Assembly: GCF_024666615.1 (NCBI RefSeq)
Contig: NZ_CP088297.1
Span: forward strand, 2,356,001-2,420,000
Length of the DNA: 64,000 nucleotides
DNA from: Aquabacterium sp. J223
Lineage (GTDB): Bacteria; Pseudomonadota; Gammaproteobacteria; Burkholderiales; Burkholderiaceae_C
Reading direction: 5' to 3'
The translations under genes were made by a program, and so were the position numbers. Shown here piece after piece: positions 47,530-55,672 of this stretch. Under the pieces are notes generated by a model, which did no database searches, was not told the DNA's origin, and saw only the letters and a list, made by a program, of their open reading frames with translations. Every line of letters starts with the position of its first letter. The stretch's first letter is position 1.

Positions 47530-48921
47530 TCAGTCGGGCAGCAGCTTGCCCGGGTTGAGGATGCCCAGGGGATCGAGGGCCTGTTTGAGGCGTCGCATCA
47601 CGGTCAGCTCGACCGGATTGCGCGAGACATGGAGCCAGGCCTTCTTGTCGAGGCCGATGCCGTGCTCGGCCGAGATGGCGCCGCCTTGTGCGGCCAGCGG
47701 CTCGTAGACCAGGGCATCGACCACGGCATGCGCGGCGGCGTCGGGATGCGGCACCTGCACCACGACGTGCAGGTTGCCGTCGCCCAGGTGCCCGTAGAAC
47801 CAGCAGCGGTGCTCGCCGAAGGCTGCGTGCAGTCCGGCACGCAGGGCGTGGGTGTAGGCCTCGGTGTTCGCCAGCGGCAACGACACGTCGTAGGCGAACG
47901 GGTGGCCGAAGCGGCCCATCTGCTGAACGTCGTCGCGCATGGCCCACAGGGCCGCGCAGTCGCGCTCGGTCTGGGCGATGCTGGCGTCGGCCACCAGCCC
48001 GGCCTCCATGGCTTCGCCGAGGGCGGATTCGAAGCGCTCCTGGTCACGGGTGGGGTCGCCGCCCAGGCATTCCAGCAGCACGTAGTGGCTGTGGCCGTGC
48101 GGCAGCGGCGGACGCGACAGCGCCGGTGCCGTGGTCACCAGCTCGTAGAAGTCGTCCCACAGCACCTCGAAGGCCGAGAGGGTGCCGTTCAAGCCGCGGT
48201 CCATGTGCTTGAGCAGCGCGATCACATGCTCGAAGCTGTCCAGCGCGGCCAGGCCCATGGCGCGGCCGACCGGTGCCTCGCGCAGGCGAACGGCGATGCG
48301 GGTGACCACGCCCAATGTGCCTTCGGCACCGATGAAGAGCTGCTTGAGGTCGTAGCCCGTGTTGTTCTTGAGCACCTGGTTCATCGACGACAGCACGGCG
48401 CCGTCGGCCAGGACGGCCTCCAGGCCGAGCACCGAGTCGCGCATCGTTCCCCAGCGGATGACCCGATTGCCGCCGGCGTTGGTGGCCACGGCGCCGCCGA
48501 CGGTGGCGGTGCCGCGCGCGCCCAGGTCGACCGGAAAGAACAGCCCGGCGTCTTCGGCGGCCTCCTGCAGCCGCTGCAGCGAGACGCCGGCCTGCACGAC
48601 GGCCACCCGCTGGCTGGCGGAGATGTTCTCGACGGCGTTCATGCGCTCGAGCGAGAGGATGACGTCGCCTTCCTCAGCGTCGGTGCCATGGACCAGGCCG
48701 GTCAGTCCCCCCTGGGGCACGACCGCGACACGGGCCTGGTGGCACAGCTTGAGAACGGCCGAGACGTCGGCGGTGGTCTTGGGGCGCACGAGGACACCGG
48801 CCCTCAGCGGCTCCGGCCGCATCCCTTGGGTGGTGCGTGCATGCACGTCGCCGTCGAGGAGCAAGCCCTCTCGGCCCACGATGCCTTGAAGTCGGTCGAT
48901 CAGCTGAGGGGGCAAAGGCAT
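47530..48921 (-). CDS. FAD-linked 2-hydroxyacid oxidase/dehydrogenase (GlcD/D-lactate type)
   Basis: 463 residues. FAD_binding_4 (p-cresol methylhydroxylase fold) at about residues 40-180: VRPKTTADVSAVLKLCHQA, VVPQGGLTGLVHGT, GTATVGGAVATNAGGNRVI. The FAD-oxidase C-terminal domain closes with GGAISAEHGIGLDKKAWL and LDPLGILNPGKLLPD. It oxidises a D-2-hydroxy acid such as glycolate, D-lactate or D-2-hydroxyglutarate to the oxo acid. Its start is 231 bases from the divergent Bug 6 gene. Confidence 0.9.
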   Translation of the reverse strand: MPLPPQLIDRLQGIVGREGLLLDGDVHARTTQGMRPEPLRAGVLVRPKTTADVSAVLKLCHQARVAVVPQGGLTGLVHGTDAEEGDVILSLERMNAVENISASQRVAVVQAGVSLQRLQEAAEDAGLFFPVDLGARGTATVGGAVATNAGGNRVIRWGTMRDSVLGLEAVLADGAVLSSMNQVLKNNTGYDLKQLFIGAEGTLGVVTRIAVRLREAPVGRAMGLAALDSFEHVIALLKHMDRGLNGTLSAFEVLWDDFYELVTTAPALSRPPLPHGHSHYVLLECLGGDPTRDQERFESALGEAMEAGLVADASIAQTERDCAALWAMRDDVQQMGRFGHPFAYDVSLPLANTEAYTHALRAGLHAAFGEHRCWFYGHLGDGNLHVVVQVPHPDAAAHAVVDALVYEPLAAQGGAISAEHGIGLDKKAWLHVSRNPVELTVMRRLKQALDPLGILNPGKLLPD

Positions 48922-49152
48922 GAGGGCGGGTGTCTGGGGGCGCTGCCGATCGTAGGCGCCGCGCCCGTGCGCTGCTTGTCGCATGCTGCGCCGGACCTGC
49001 ACTTTCGTGTGCTCGACGGCCCCGGGAAAACGCCGATCCCGTCCAGCAACTTTAGCCAAGTCCCGAGCAGGAAGGTGCAAGCCGCGGGGCGGTGCGCCTC
49101 CTAGCATTGCCGGCCACATTGACTGCCCGCCTTCGGCCCCTAGGAGCAACTG
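48922..49152. promoter_or_regulatory. Divergent promoter region between the FAD-linked oxidase and Bug 6
   Basis: This 231-bp gap must hold promoters for both directions. I see TAGCAT (49102-49107), a possible -10 for Bug 6, and an AGGAG ribosome-binding site at 49142-49146. No regulator gene is adjacent; no clear palindrome was found. Confidence 0.35.
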
Positions 49153-50127
49153 ATGAATCTCATGTCTCGCCGCGATTTCTCGCTGGCTCTTGCCACCGCG
49201 GCGCTGCCTGCCATCGCATCCGCACAGGCTCCCAGCCTCGCCCGGATCATTGCCCCGTTCCCGCCCGGCGGCGCGACCGACATGATCGCGCGCTCCCTGG
49301 CCGAGCAGCTGCGCGGCACGCTGGCGGAGACGGTGGTGGTCGAGAACAAGCCGGGTGCCGGCGGGCGGCTGGCCGTCAACGACATCAAGGCGTCGGCACC
49401 GGATGGGCAGACCTTGTTGGTCGCGCCCGGCGGCCTCCTCACGCTGTACCCGTACACGGTCAAGCAGCTCAACTACGACCCGGTCAAGGACCTCGTGCCG
49501 ATCAGCACGACGAACCGGATCGAGTACGCCTGGGCCGTCGGGCCCATGGTCCCGGCCTCGGTGAAGAACCTGAAGGACTACTTCGCCTGGGTGAAGGCGA
49601 ATCCGGAGAACGACAGCTTCGCCACCACGGCGCCGTCCGCGCCGATGGAGTTCATCGGTCTGCTGCTGGGCCGTGCCGTCGGCGTGCCGCTGCGCTCGGT
49701 GGCCTACCGTGGTTCCGTGCCGGCGATGCAGGAGACCATGGGTGGGCAGGTTGCCGCGATCTCCTCGCCGCTGCCGGACCTCACCCCGCATCTCAAGAGC
49801 GGCAGGCTGCGCGTGCTGGCCACCTCGGGCGCCACCCGTTCGCCCTACGCGCCGGAGGCCGGCACCTATGCGGAGCAGGGGTACCCGCAGCTGATGGTCG
49901 AGGACTGGTACGGCATCTTCGTGCGCGGCGGCACCCCGCCTGCCGTCCAGCAGCGGCTGAGCGAGCAGGTCGGCAGGGCGCTGGCCGCCAAGCCGGTGGT
50001 GGAGGCCTTCGCCAACCTCGGCCTGAAGCCGCAGTCGGCGACGGTGCCGGTGGTGGCCGACTTGGTGAAGGCAGACCTGCAGCGCTGGGGCCGCGTGGTC
50101 AAGGAGCTCGGCATCCAGCCGGAGTGA
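49153..50127 (+). CDS. Bug/TctC periplasmic binding protein 6
   Basis: 324 residues. The signal has a twin-arginine-like start (MNLMSRRDFSLALATAALPA). Receptor motifs: LARIIAPFPPGGATDMIARS, VVVENKPGAGGRLAVND, and further blocks YRGSVPAMQETMGGQVAAI and YAEQGYPQLMVEDWYGIFV. Together with Bug 7 it belongs to a visibly separate subgroup (shared LLLGR, YRG and TYAEQG blocks). Convergent with the LldD-like oxidase. Confidence 0.9.
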   Translation: MNLMSRRDFSLALATAALPAIASAQAPSLARIIAPFPPGGATDMIARSLAEQLRGTLAETVVVENKPGAGGRLAVNDIKASAPDGQTLLVAPGGLLTLYPYTVKQLNYDPVKDLVPISTTNRIEYAWAVGPMVPASVKNLKDYFAWVKANPENDSFATTAPSAPMEFIGLLLGRAVGVPLRSVAYRGSVPAMQETMGGQVAAISSPLPDLTPHLKSGRLRVLATSGATRSPYAPEAGTYAEQGYPQLMVEDWYGIFVRGGTPPAVQQRLSEQVGRALAAKPVVEAFANLGLKPQSATVPVVADLVKADLQRWGRVVKELGIQPE

Positions 50128-50205
50128 GCGTCGACCGGCCGAGGCCGGTCCATCGGCGCCGGCACGCGGGCTGGCGCCTGCGGCCCCCGGGTCAGGACCG
50201 CCTGT

Positions 50206-51393
50206 TCATCGGCCCCCGGCGTGATCGGGGCCCGACGGCCCGGTCTCGCCGCCGAACGAAGCGATGAGGTCCGGGCCCGCGGCCCGCACGTCGGTGCAGC
50301 CGGTCAACGCCATGGCCGTGCGCAGTTCCTTGCGCAGCAACTCCAGCACATGGGCGACGCCGCCGCCGCCGCCGCCCGCCAGCCCATAGGCCCATGCCCT
50401 GCCGATCATGCAGGCCTGGGCACCGAGTGCGAGCGCCTTCAGCATGTCCGGGCCGCTGCGGATGCCGCCATCGACCAGCACGGGAACCCGGCCCGCCACG
50501 CGCGCCGCGATCGACGGCAGCACCGAGATGGTGGACGGGCCTCCGTCGAGCTGCCGCCCGCCGTGGTTGGAGACGACCAACCCGTCCGCGCCCGCGTCGA
50601 TCGCCAGTTCCGCGTCGTCAGGGTCGAGGATGCCTTTGATGACGATGGGGCGCTTCCAGCAGGAACGGATCCAGGCGATGTCGTCCCAGCTCAGGCCCTG
50701 CTCGTAGTTCCGGCCGACCCAGGCGCCGAAGTTCTTCATGGCGCTGGCCTCGGCGATGCCCGGCGCGAAATTGCCGAACGAATGGGGCTTGCCCCGCAGC
50801 AGCACGTCCCACATCCAGGCCGGATGCGCGGCGCTGTCCCGCGCGAGTTTCAGGAAGCGCCGCAGACCGGGCGCGGCGGAAAAGCCGGAGCGCACGTCGC
50901 GATGCCTTGGTGCGGGGACCGGCAGGTCGACCGTGAACACCAGCACCGCGCAGCCCTGCGCGTCGGCGTGCTGCAGCAGTTCGCGCATGTACGCACGATC
51001 CTTGATCATGTAGAGCTGGAACCAGGGCGGCGTGGCTGCACGGCTGACCTCGCCGATGCTGCACACCGACACGCTGGACAGGCAGAACGGCACGTCGGCC
51101 GCCTGCGCCGCGCGGGCCGCCTGGGCCTCGCCCCGGCGCGCATACATGCCGGCGAGGCCGACCGGCGACAGCACCAGCGGCATCGACATCGGCACGCCGA
51201 ACAGCTCCGTGCGTGTCGAGATCTGCGAGACATCGCGCATCACCCGCTGCCGGAACCTGATCCGTCGGAGGTCGACGACGTTGGCCTCCAGGGTCTGCTC
51301 CTCGTGGGCCCCGCCTTCGATGTAGTCGAACAGGTAGCGGGGCAGGCGCCGGCGCGCCCGGTCACGGTGGTCATGGATGGTGGTCAGCGTCAT
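50206..51393 (-). CDS. FMN-dependent L-2-hydroxyacid oxidase (LldD-like)
   Basis: About 395 residues from the ATG at 51391-51393. FMN-dependent alpha-hydroxyacid dehydrogenase family: DYIEGGAHEEQTLEANV, LVLSPVGLAGM, WFQLYMIKDRAYM, VIKGILDPDDAELAIDAGADGLVVSNHGGRQLDGG (read as VIKGILDPDDAELA and SNHGGRQLDGG, with the catalytic His) and VLVDGGIRSGPDMLKALALG. A run of GCC repeats encodes GGGGGG where relatives have a short varied loop. It oxidises lactate, mandelate or a related L-2-hydroxy acid. Divergent from an AraC regulator. Confidence 0.9.
   Translation of the reverse strand: MTLTTIHDHRDRARRRLPRYLFDYIEGGAHEEQTLEANVVDLRRIRFRQRVMRDVSQISTRTELFGVPMSMPLVLSPVGLAGMYARRGEAQAARAAQAADVPFCLSSVSVCSIGEVSRAATPPWFQLYMIKDRAYMRELLQHADAQGCAVLVFTVDLPVPAPRHRDVRSGFSAAPGLRRFLKLARDSAAHPAWMWDVLLRGKPHSFGNFAPGIAEASAMKNFGAWVGRNYEQGLSWDDIAWIRSCWKRPIVIKGILDPDDAELAIDAGADGLVVSNHGGRQLDGGPSTISVLPSIAARVAGRVPVLVDGGIRSGPDMLKALALGAQACMIGRAWAYGLAGGGGGGVAHVLELLRKELRTAMALTGCTDVRAAGPDLIASFGGETGPSGPDHAGGR
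50357..50377 (+). repeat. GCC trinucleotide repeat in the LldD-like gene
   Basis: Six tandem copies of the GCC/GGC triplet encode a polyglycine run near the C-terminus of the oxidase. Triplet slippage here would lengthen or shorten the loop without breaking the frame. Confidence 0.6.
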
Positions 51394-51480
51394 GGGCGGT
51401 CCGGTCTGGCTCGCGTGCAACGGCGCGCGTGGGGGACATGGACTCTAGGTGCTGGCCGGCGCGTCAGCTGGCACGCCGTT

Positions 51481-51505
51481 GCGCGCGATTACGACAATCG
51501 TGCGC
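51481..51505. promoter_or_regulatory. Palindromic operator candidate between lldD-like and araC-like genes
   Basis: GCGCGCGATT (51481-51490) and AATCGTGCGC (51496-51505) are inverted repeats with one G/T mismatch, spaced by ACGAC. It lies in the intergenic gap between the divergent oxidase and AraC-type genes and is a good candidate binding site for a regulator. Confidence 0.5.
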
Positions 51506-51568
51506 TCGGGGTCGCCCCGGCCGCTCATGGCCGCGCAGGGAGGCGCTGCACGGCCGGCCGTACCATCG

Positions 51569-52559
51569 ATGGATTTAATGAGTCCGCCGCTCGCCACGGC
51601 TCGCGCATCGATGACGCTTGACCCTGACCGACTTCGAAAGCTGGCGGAGACACCCACCCAGGACGTTCTGACGTGTTTTCCCGAACAGGTGTGGACCTCC
51701 AGCAAGAGCCTGCAGTGGCCGGGGCTGATGGCCTGGGTGCAGCACGGGCCGGCCGGGGAACTCTACGTGCCGCCCGCGCTGCTGCACACGGTCATCATCA
51801 AACTCAACGGCCCCGGAGAGTCGCTGCAGATGCGCGTGGCGGCCGACGGCACGGAGGTGTGCCAGCGTGCGTACTGGGGCGTCGGCGACATCTGCATCGT
51901 GCCCGCAGGCGAGGCGGCCTACTACTCCCGGGAAGTCGACAGCGACAACCTGCACATCAATGTCGAACCCGGCCTGCTGGCGCGCTATGCCGCGGTCCAC
52001 GCCACCGCCACCGAGCAGACGCTGCGCCTGGGCAGCCGTGTCCCGGTGCGCGACGAACGGATGCGGATCCTCGGCTCGCTGGTGCTGGAGCTGCTGCGCA
52101 ATCCCGAGGGCGCGGACGCGTTGTTCATCGACACGCTGGGCCAGACCATCGCCGCGCGCCTGCTGGGGGCCTACACGGGCTTCCTGTCGCCGCGCGCGAG
52201 CAAGCGGGCGCTGGACCCGTCGCAGGTGCGTCGCGTGTGTGCGTTCACCGATGCGAACCTGGGGGGCGCGCCTGACGCTGAAGGACCTGGCCGACGTGCT
52301 GCACATGAGCGTGTGGCATTTCGCGCGGTGCTTCAAGCTCGCCACCGGCAAGACGCCACTGCAGCATGTGACGGAGCGGCGGATGGAGCGCGCCCTTGCA
52401 CTGATGGCGAATTCCTCGATGAAGGTCACGGAAATAGCCCTCGAGGTGGGATTCCCGAACCCGTCGCACTTCTCTCGCAGCTTCAAGAAGCACTTCGGTG
52501 CAAATCCCGCGGCTTATCTGTCGACGCGGGCGCGGCGACACCGGATGCGCAACGCCTAG
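51569..52559 (+). CDS. AraC-family transcriptional regulator (one frameshift)
   Basis: An N-terminal cupin-like sensing domain (GELYVPPALLHTVIIKLNG, YWGVGDICIVPAGEAAYYSR) ends at FTDANLGG. The C-terminal HTH_18 domain lies in the next frame: LTLKDLADVLHMSVWHFARC, PLQHVTERRMERALALM and EVGFPNPSHFSRSFKKHFG. The frames join at the G6 run 52261-52266; five Gs give NLGARLTLKD and a product of about 329 residues. The start could also be the ATG at 51578 or 51611. It is divergent from the LldD-like oxidase and probably regulates it. Confidence 0.82.
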
Positions 52560-52734
52560 TGGCCATGGCACGCAGGACGGTCGCTTCATCACCCGACCGG
52601 CGACCTTGAGGCGATGGGCTGCCCTGGCCAAGCGGGCAGCGTGTGCAGAGCCTCCGGACCCCAAGAGAGCACCTGTTCCTGATCCCGCCGGGCTCCCGCA
52701 TTCGAGCCCCGCGTTAGTCCCTAGCGTGCCGTAC

Positions 52735-52764
52735 GAATTTCGAATTACGCTTGAATTTCGAAAT
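52735..52764. promoter_or_regulatory. Operator/promoter region of the GntR gene with repeated GAATTTCGAA
   Basis: GAATTTCGAA occurs at 52735-52744 and again at 52753-52762, 18 bp apart. The second lies in the perfect palindrome ATTTCGAAAT (52755-52764). This AT-rich island in GC-rich DNA, directly before the GntR start, looks like an autoregulatory site with the promoter. The -10 may be AAATAT (52761-52766). Confidence 0.55.
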
Positions 52765-52781
52765 ATGCGGCATCGACACGC

Positions 52782-53465
52782 ATGGACAACGGCGCCGGAT
52801 CGACCCCACTGACTTACTCCGATTACGTCTTCGACAGGCTGCGCGCGGACATCGTCAACGGCGCCATCGCCCCGCGCGCCAAGCTGGCGATGAAGGACCT
52901 GATGGCCCGCTACCAGGTGGGACTGAGTCCGGTTCGCGAAGCCTTGCATCGGCTGGTGGGCGAAGGCTTCGTGCACACCGTCGGGCAGCGCGGATTCACC
53001 GTCCCCGCGTTGAGCCTGGACGATCTGGAAGACCTCATCGCGTTGCGCACCTTGGTCGAAGAAGCCGCCGTGCGGCAGGCCTTGGAGCGCGGCGGTGATG
53101 CCTGGGAAGCGCGCATCGTGGCCGCCTTCCACCGTCTGGAGCTCCAGATCGGCCGCTTCGGCAGCGCCGACGACGACGGCATTGCGCAATTCGAGGTGGT
53201 GCATCGCGGCTTTCACACCGCCATGTACCAAGGCGTGGTGTCGCCACGTCTGGCCAGCCTTCAGGCCAACCTGTTCGACCAGGCCTTCCGCTACCGGAAG
53301 ACGCTGCACCGCGAGCCGCTGCTGCCGCAGGAAGTGCTGCGCGAACACCGCCATCTGATGGAGGTTCTGCTGTCGCGCGACGCCGACGCGGCGGTGGCCG
53401 TCATCTGCAAGCACCTGACCTTGACGCGCGCCTCGACCGAGCACTTCCTGGCCGGCAAGGACTGA
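52782..53465 (+). CDS. GntR-family regulator (FadR subfamily, FCD domain)
   Basis: 227 residues. N-terminal winged HTH: YVFDRLRADIVNGAIAPRAK, DLMARYQVGLSPVREALHRL and EGFVHTVGQRGFTVPAL. The all-helical FCD ligand domain follows (LIALRTLVEEAAVRQALERG ... VVHRGFHTAMYQG ... LREHRHLMEVLLSRD), with the His/Asp residues that bind a metal and a carboxylate in this subfamily. It starts the unit with the PanE-like and Bug 7 genes and likely controls them. Confidence 0.9.
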   Translation: MDNGAGSTPLTYSDYVFDRLRADIVNGAIAPRAKLAMKDLMARYQVGLSPVREALHRLVGEGFVHTVGQRGFTVPALSLDDLEDLIALRTLVEEAAVRQALERGGDAWEARIVAAFHRLELQIGRFGSADDDGIAQFEVVHRGFHTAMYQGVVSPRLASLQANLFDQAFRYRKTLHREPLLPQEVLREHRHLMEVLLSRDADAAVAVICKHLTLTRASTEHFLAGKD

Positions 53466-53467
53466 GC

Positions 53468-54460
53468 ATGCGAATCTGCGTCTATGGTGCTGGCGCCATC
53501 GGCGGCCACCTCGCCACCAAGCTTGCGGCCGCCGGACACGACACCTCCGTGATCGTGCGCGGTACCCACCTGGCGGCCATCCGGGCCCATGGGGGCCTGA
53601 CGCTGCGCATCGGCGAGCGCCGCCTGTTCGGTCCGCTGACGGCCAGCCAGAACGCCGCCGACTTCGGCCCGCAAGACGTGGTGATCGCCACGGTCAAGGC
53701 CACGGCGCTGCCCGACTTCGCCGATGCCGTCGGCCCCTTGCTGGGCCCCGACACGATGGTGGTGTTCGTGCAGAACGGCATTCCCTGGTGGTACGCCAAC
53801 GGCCTGTCGAGCGCGCGCCCTTCGCCACCCGATCTGTCGCGACTCGATCCGGGCGGCAAGCTGGCCCATGCCATCGCCCCGGAGCGGGTGATCGGCGCCA
53901 CCATCTACACCTCCAACGAAGTGGTGGCGCCGGGCGTGATCGAGAACGACTCGGCCACCGCCAACACGTTGATCGTCGGCGAGCCCGATGACGCGCAAAG
54001 CGAGCGCGTCCAACGACTGCGCGCCGCGCTGGCCGCCGCCGACGTGGCCTCGCCCGCCACGCACGACATTCGCGCCACGCTGTGGCGGCGACTGCTGGTG
54101 AACATCGCCGGCTCGGTGGTGAGCTCGATCATCGAGCAGCCGGTCGGTCCGTCGCGGGCCGACCCGGCGATCCGCCAGCTGTTTGCCCGCCTGACCGCAG
54201 AGGGAACGGCCGTGGCCGCGGCCCATGGCGTCGACGTGGCCGAAGGCACGGTGCCGCCGGGCGCGCCGCATGAGTTTCCGCCGCAGCACAAGCCATCGAT
54301 CTTCCAGGACTACGAGCGCCGGCGACCGATGGAGATCGAGGCCATCCTGAAGGCTCCGCTGGCCTTCGCGCGCGCGGCCGGCATCGACGCGCCGGCGCTG
54401 GAGGTCATCACCGCGCTGGCTGCGCACCGCGCCGCCAAGCACGGCCTCTACCAGCCCTGA
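53468..54460 (+). CDS. Ketopantoate reductase-family oxidoreductase (PanE/ApbA)
   Basis: 330 residues. NADP-binding MRICVYGAGAIGGHLATKLA; VIATVKATALPDF with the catalytic Lys; and LVNIAGSVVSSIIEQ in the C-terminal domain; then PSIFQDYERRRPMEIEAI, the family Ser/Glu block, where the usual GRxTEI is RRPMEI. True PanE makes pantoate for CoA, but this copy lies in a catabolic Bug unit two bases after the GntR gene, so it may act on a different 2-oxo or hydroxy acid. Confidence 0.87.
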   Translation: MRICVYGAGAIGGHLATKLAAAGHDTSVIVRGTHLAAIRAHGGLTLRIGERRLFGPLTASQNAADFGPQDVVIATVKATALPDFADAVGPLLGPDTMVVFVQNGIPWWYANGLSSARPSPPDLSRLDPGGKLAHAIAPERVIGATIYTSNEVVAPGVIENDSATANTLIVGEPDDAQSERVQRLRAALAAADVASPATHDIRATLWRRLLVNIAGSVVSSIIEQPVGPSRADPAIRQLFARLTAEGTAVAAAHGVDVAEGTVPPGAPHEFPPQHKPSIFQDYERRRPMEIEAILKAPLAFARAAGIDAPALEVITALAAHRAAKHGLYQP

Positions 54461-54572
54461 CAGCAAGGCACCGATGACCCCCCCACGGTCACCCATGCAC
54501 CCGATCGCGCCGCGGCACGAGGCTGCCGGCGCTCGCAGCGTGATTCGACAAAAGCAAGCACAGGAGACTCCC

Positions 54573-55559
54573 ATGACGCTCATCATGAATCGCCGCCAGT
54601 TGTCGGTTCTGTCCGCCGCCGCCCTGGGCAGCGGCTGGCTGCGCGCGCAAGGCAGGCGGCCCGAGTTGGTCAAGATCCTGGTGCCCTTCTCGGCCGGAGG
54701 CACCTTCGACCAGATCGCCCGCCTGCTGGCCGAACACATGCGCGGCGATCTGGCCGACACCATCGTGGTCGACAACAAATCGGGCGCCGCGGGCCGCATC
54801 GCCATCGACACCCTGCGCCAGGCACCGGCCGACGGGCTGACGCTGATGGTGCATGCCAGCGGCATCCAGAGCCTGTACCCCTTCACCTTCAAACAGCTGG
54901 GCTACGACCCCTTCGTCGACATCGCGCCGGTGAGCCTGACCAACCGGTTGGAGTTCGGCTTCGCGGTGGGCCCCGTGGTACCGGCCGAGGTGCGGAACCT
55001 CAGGGACTACGTGACGTGGGTCAGGCTCGACCCGCGCAACGCCAGCTTCGCCACACCGGGCGCGGGCACGCCGCTGCACTTTCTGCCGATGCTCCTGGGC
55101 CGTGACATCCAAGTCGAGATGAACCCGGTGCACTACCGCGGCACGGCGGCCGCCCTTCCCGATCTGATGGGCGGCACGGTGCCCGCCCTGTCGGCGCCTC
55201 TGCACGACCTGGTTCAGCAGACCGCGGGCGGAAAGGTCCGCATCCTGGCCAGCAGCGGCGCCGAGCGCAACAAGCTCACCCCACAGGTCGGCACCTATGC
55301 CGAGCAGGGCTTTCCGCAACTCACCAGCGGCGACAGCTACGCCGTGTTCGTCAACGGACGAACGCCGCCGGCGCTGCAGGAGCACATCTCGTCGGCCGTG
55401 CGCAAGGCACTCACGGCGCCGGCGCTGGTCGCGGCCTTCGCCAAGGCGTACATCGAGCCGGTCGGTTCGACACCGGCCGAAGCGGTGCGGATGGCGCGCG
55501 CCGACAACGCGCGCTGGGCCACCGCGATCAAGACCATCGGCTACGTCCCCGAGTCCTGA
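54573..55559 (+). CDS. Bug/TctC periplasmic binding protein 7
   Basis: 328 residues from ATG 54573, six bases after AGGAG. Signal MTLIMNRRQLSVLSAAALGS. The motif is VKILVPFSAGGTFDQIARLL (SAGG in place of PPGG), then IVVDNKSGAAGRIAIDTL, NRLEFGFAVGPVVPAEV, YRGTAAALPDLMGG and TYAEQGFPQLTSGDSYAVF. Closest in the window to Bug 6. Lies 112 bases after the PanE-like gene on the same strand and ends next to the convergent dioxygenase gene. Confidence 0.9.
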   Translation: MTLIMNRRQLSVLSAAALGSGWLRAQGRRPELVKILVPFSAGGTFDQIARLLAEHMRGDLADTIVVDNKSGAAGRIAIDTLRQAPADGLTLMVHASGIQSLYPFTFKQLGYDPFVDIAPVSLTNRLEFGFAVGPVVPAEVRNLRDYVTWVRLDPRNASFATPGAGTPLHFLPMLLGRDIQVEMNPVHYRGTAAALPDLMGGTVPALSAPLHDLVQQTAGGKVRILASSGAERNKLTPQVGTYAEQGFPQLTSGDSYAVFVNGRTPPALQEHISSAVRKALTAPALVAAFAKAYIEPVGSTPAEAVRMARADNARWATAIKTIGYVPES

Positions 55560-55567
55560 TGGCGAAT

Positions 55568-55587
55568 GCCGCCGCCCCGGCGGCGGC
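55568..55587. terminator. Hairpin between convergent Bug 7 and dioxygenase genes
   Basis: GCCGCCGCC and GGCGGCGGC face each other with only CC between them, so the stem forms with about seven or eight pairs and a short loop. It follows the Bug 7 stop by eight bases. No T-tract. Confidence 0.35.
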
Positions 55588-55672
55588 GACGCGCCACCCT
55601 GCCGCTCATCCGCAATTGGCGATGCCGATCAGGCCAGCGTGGGGCCCTGGCACATCCCGGCCAGGCACCCTC

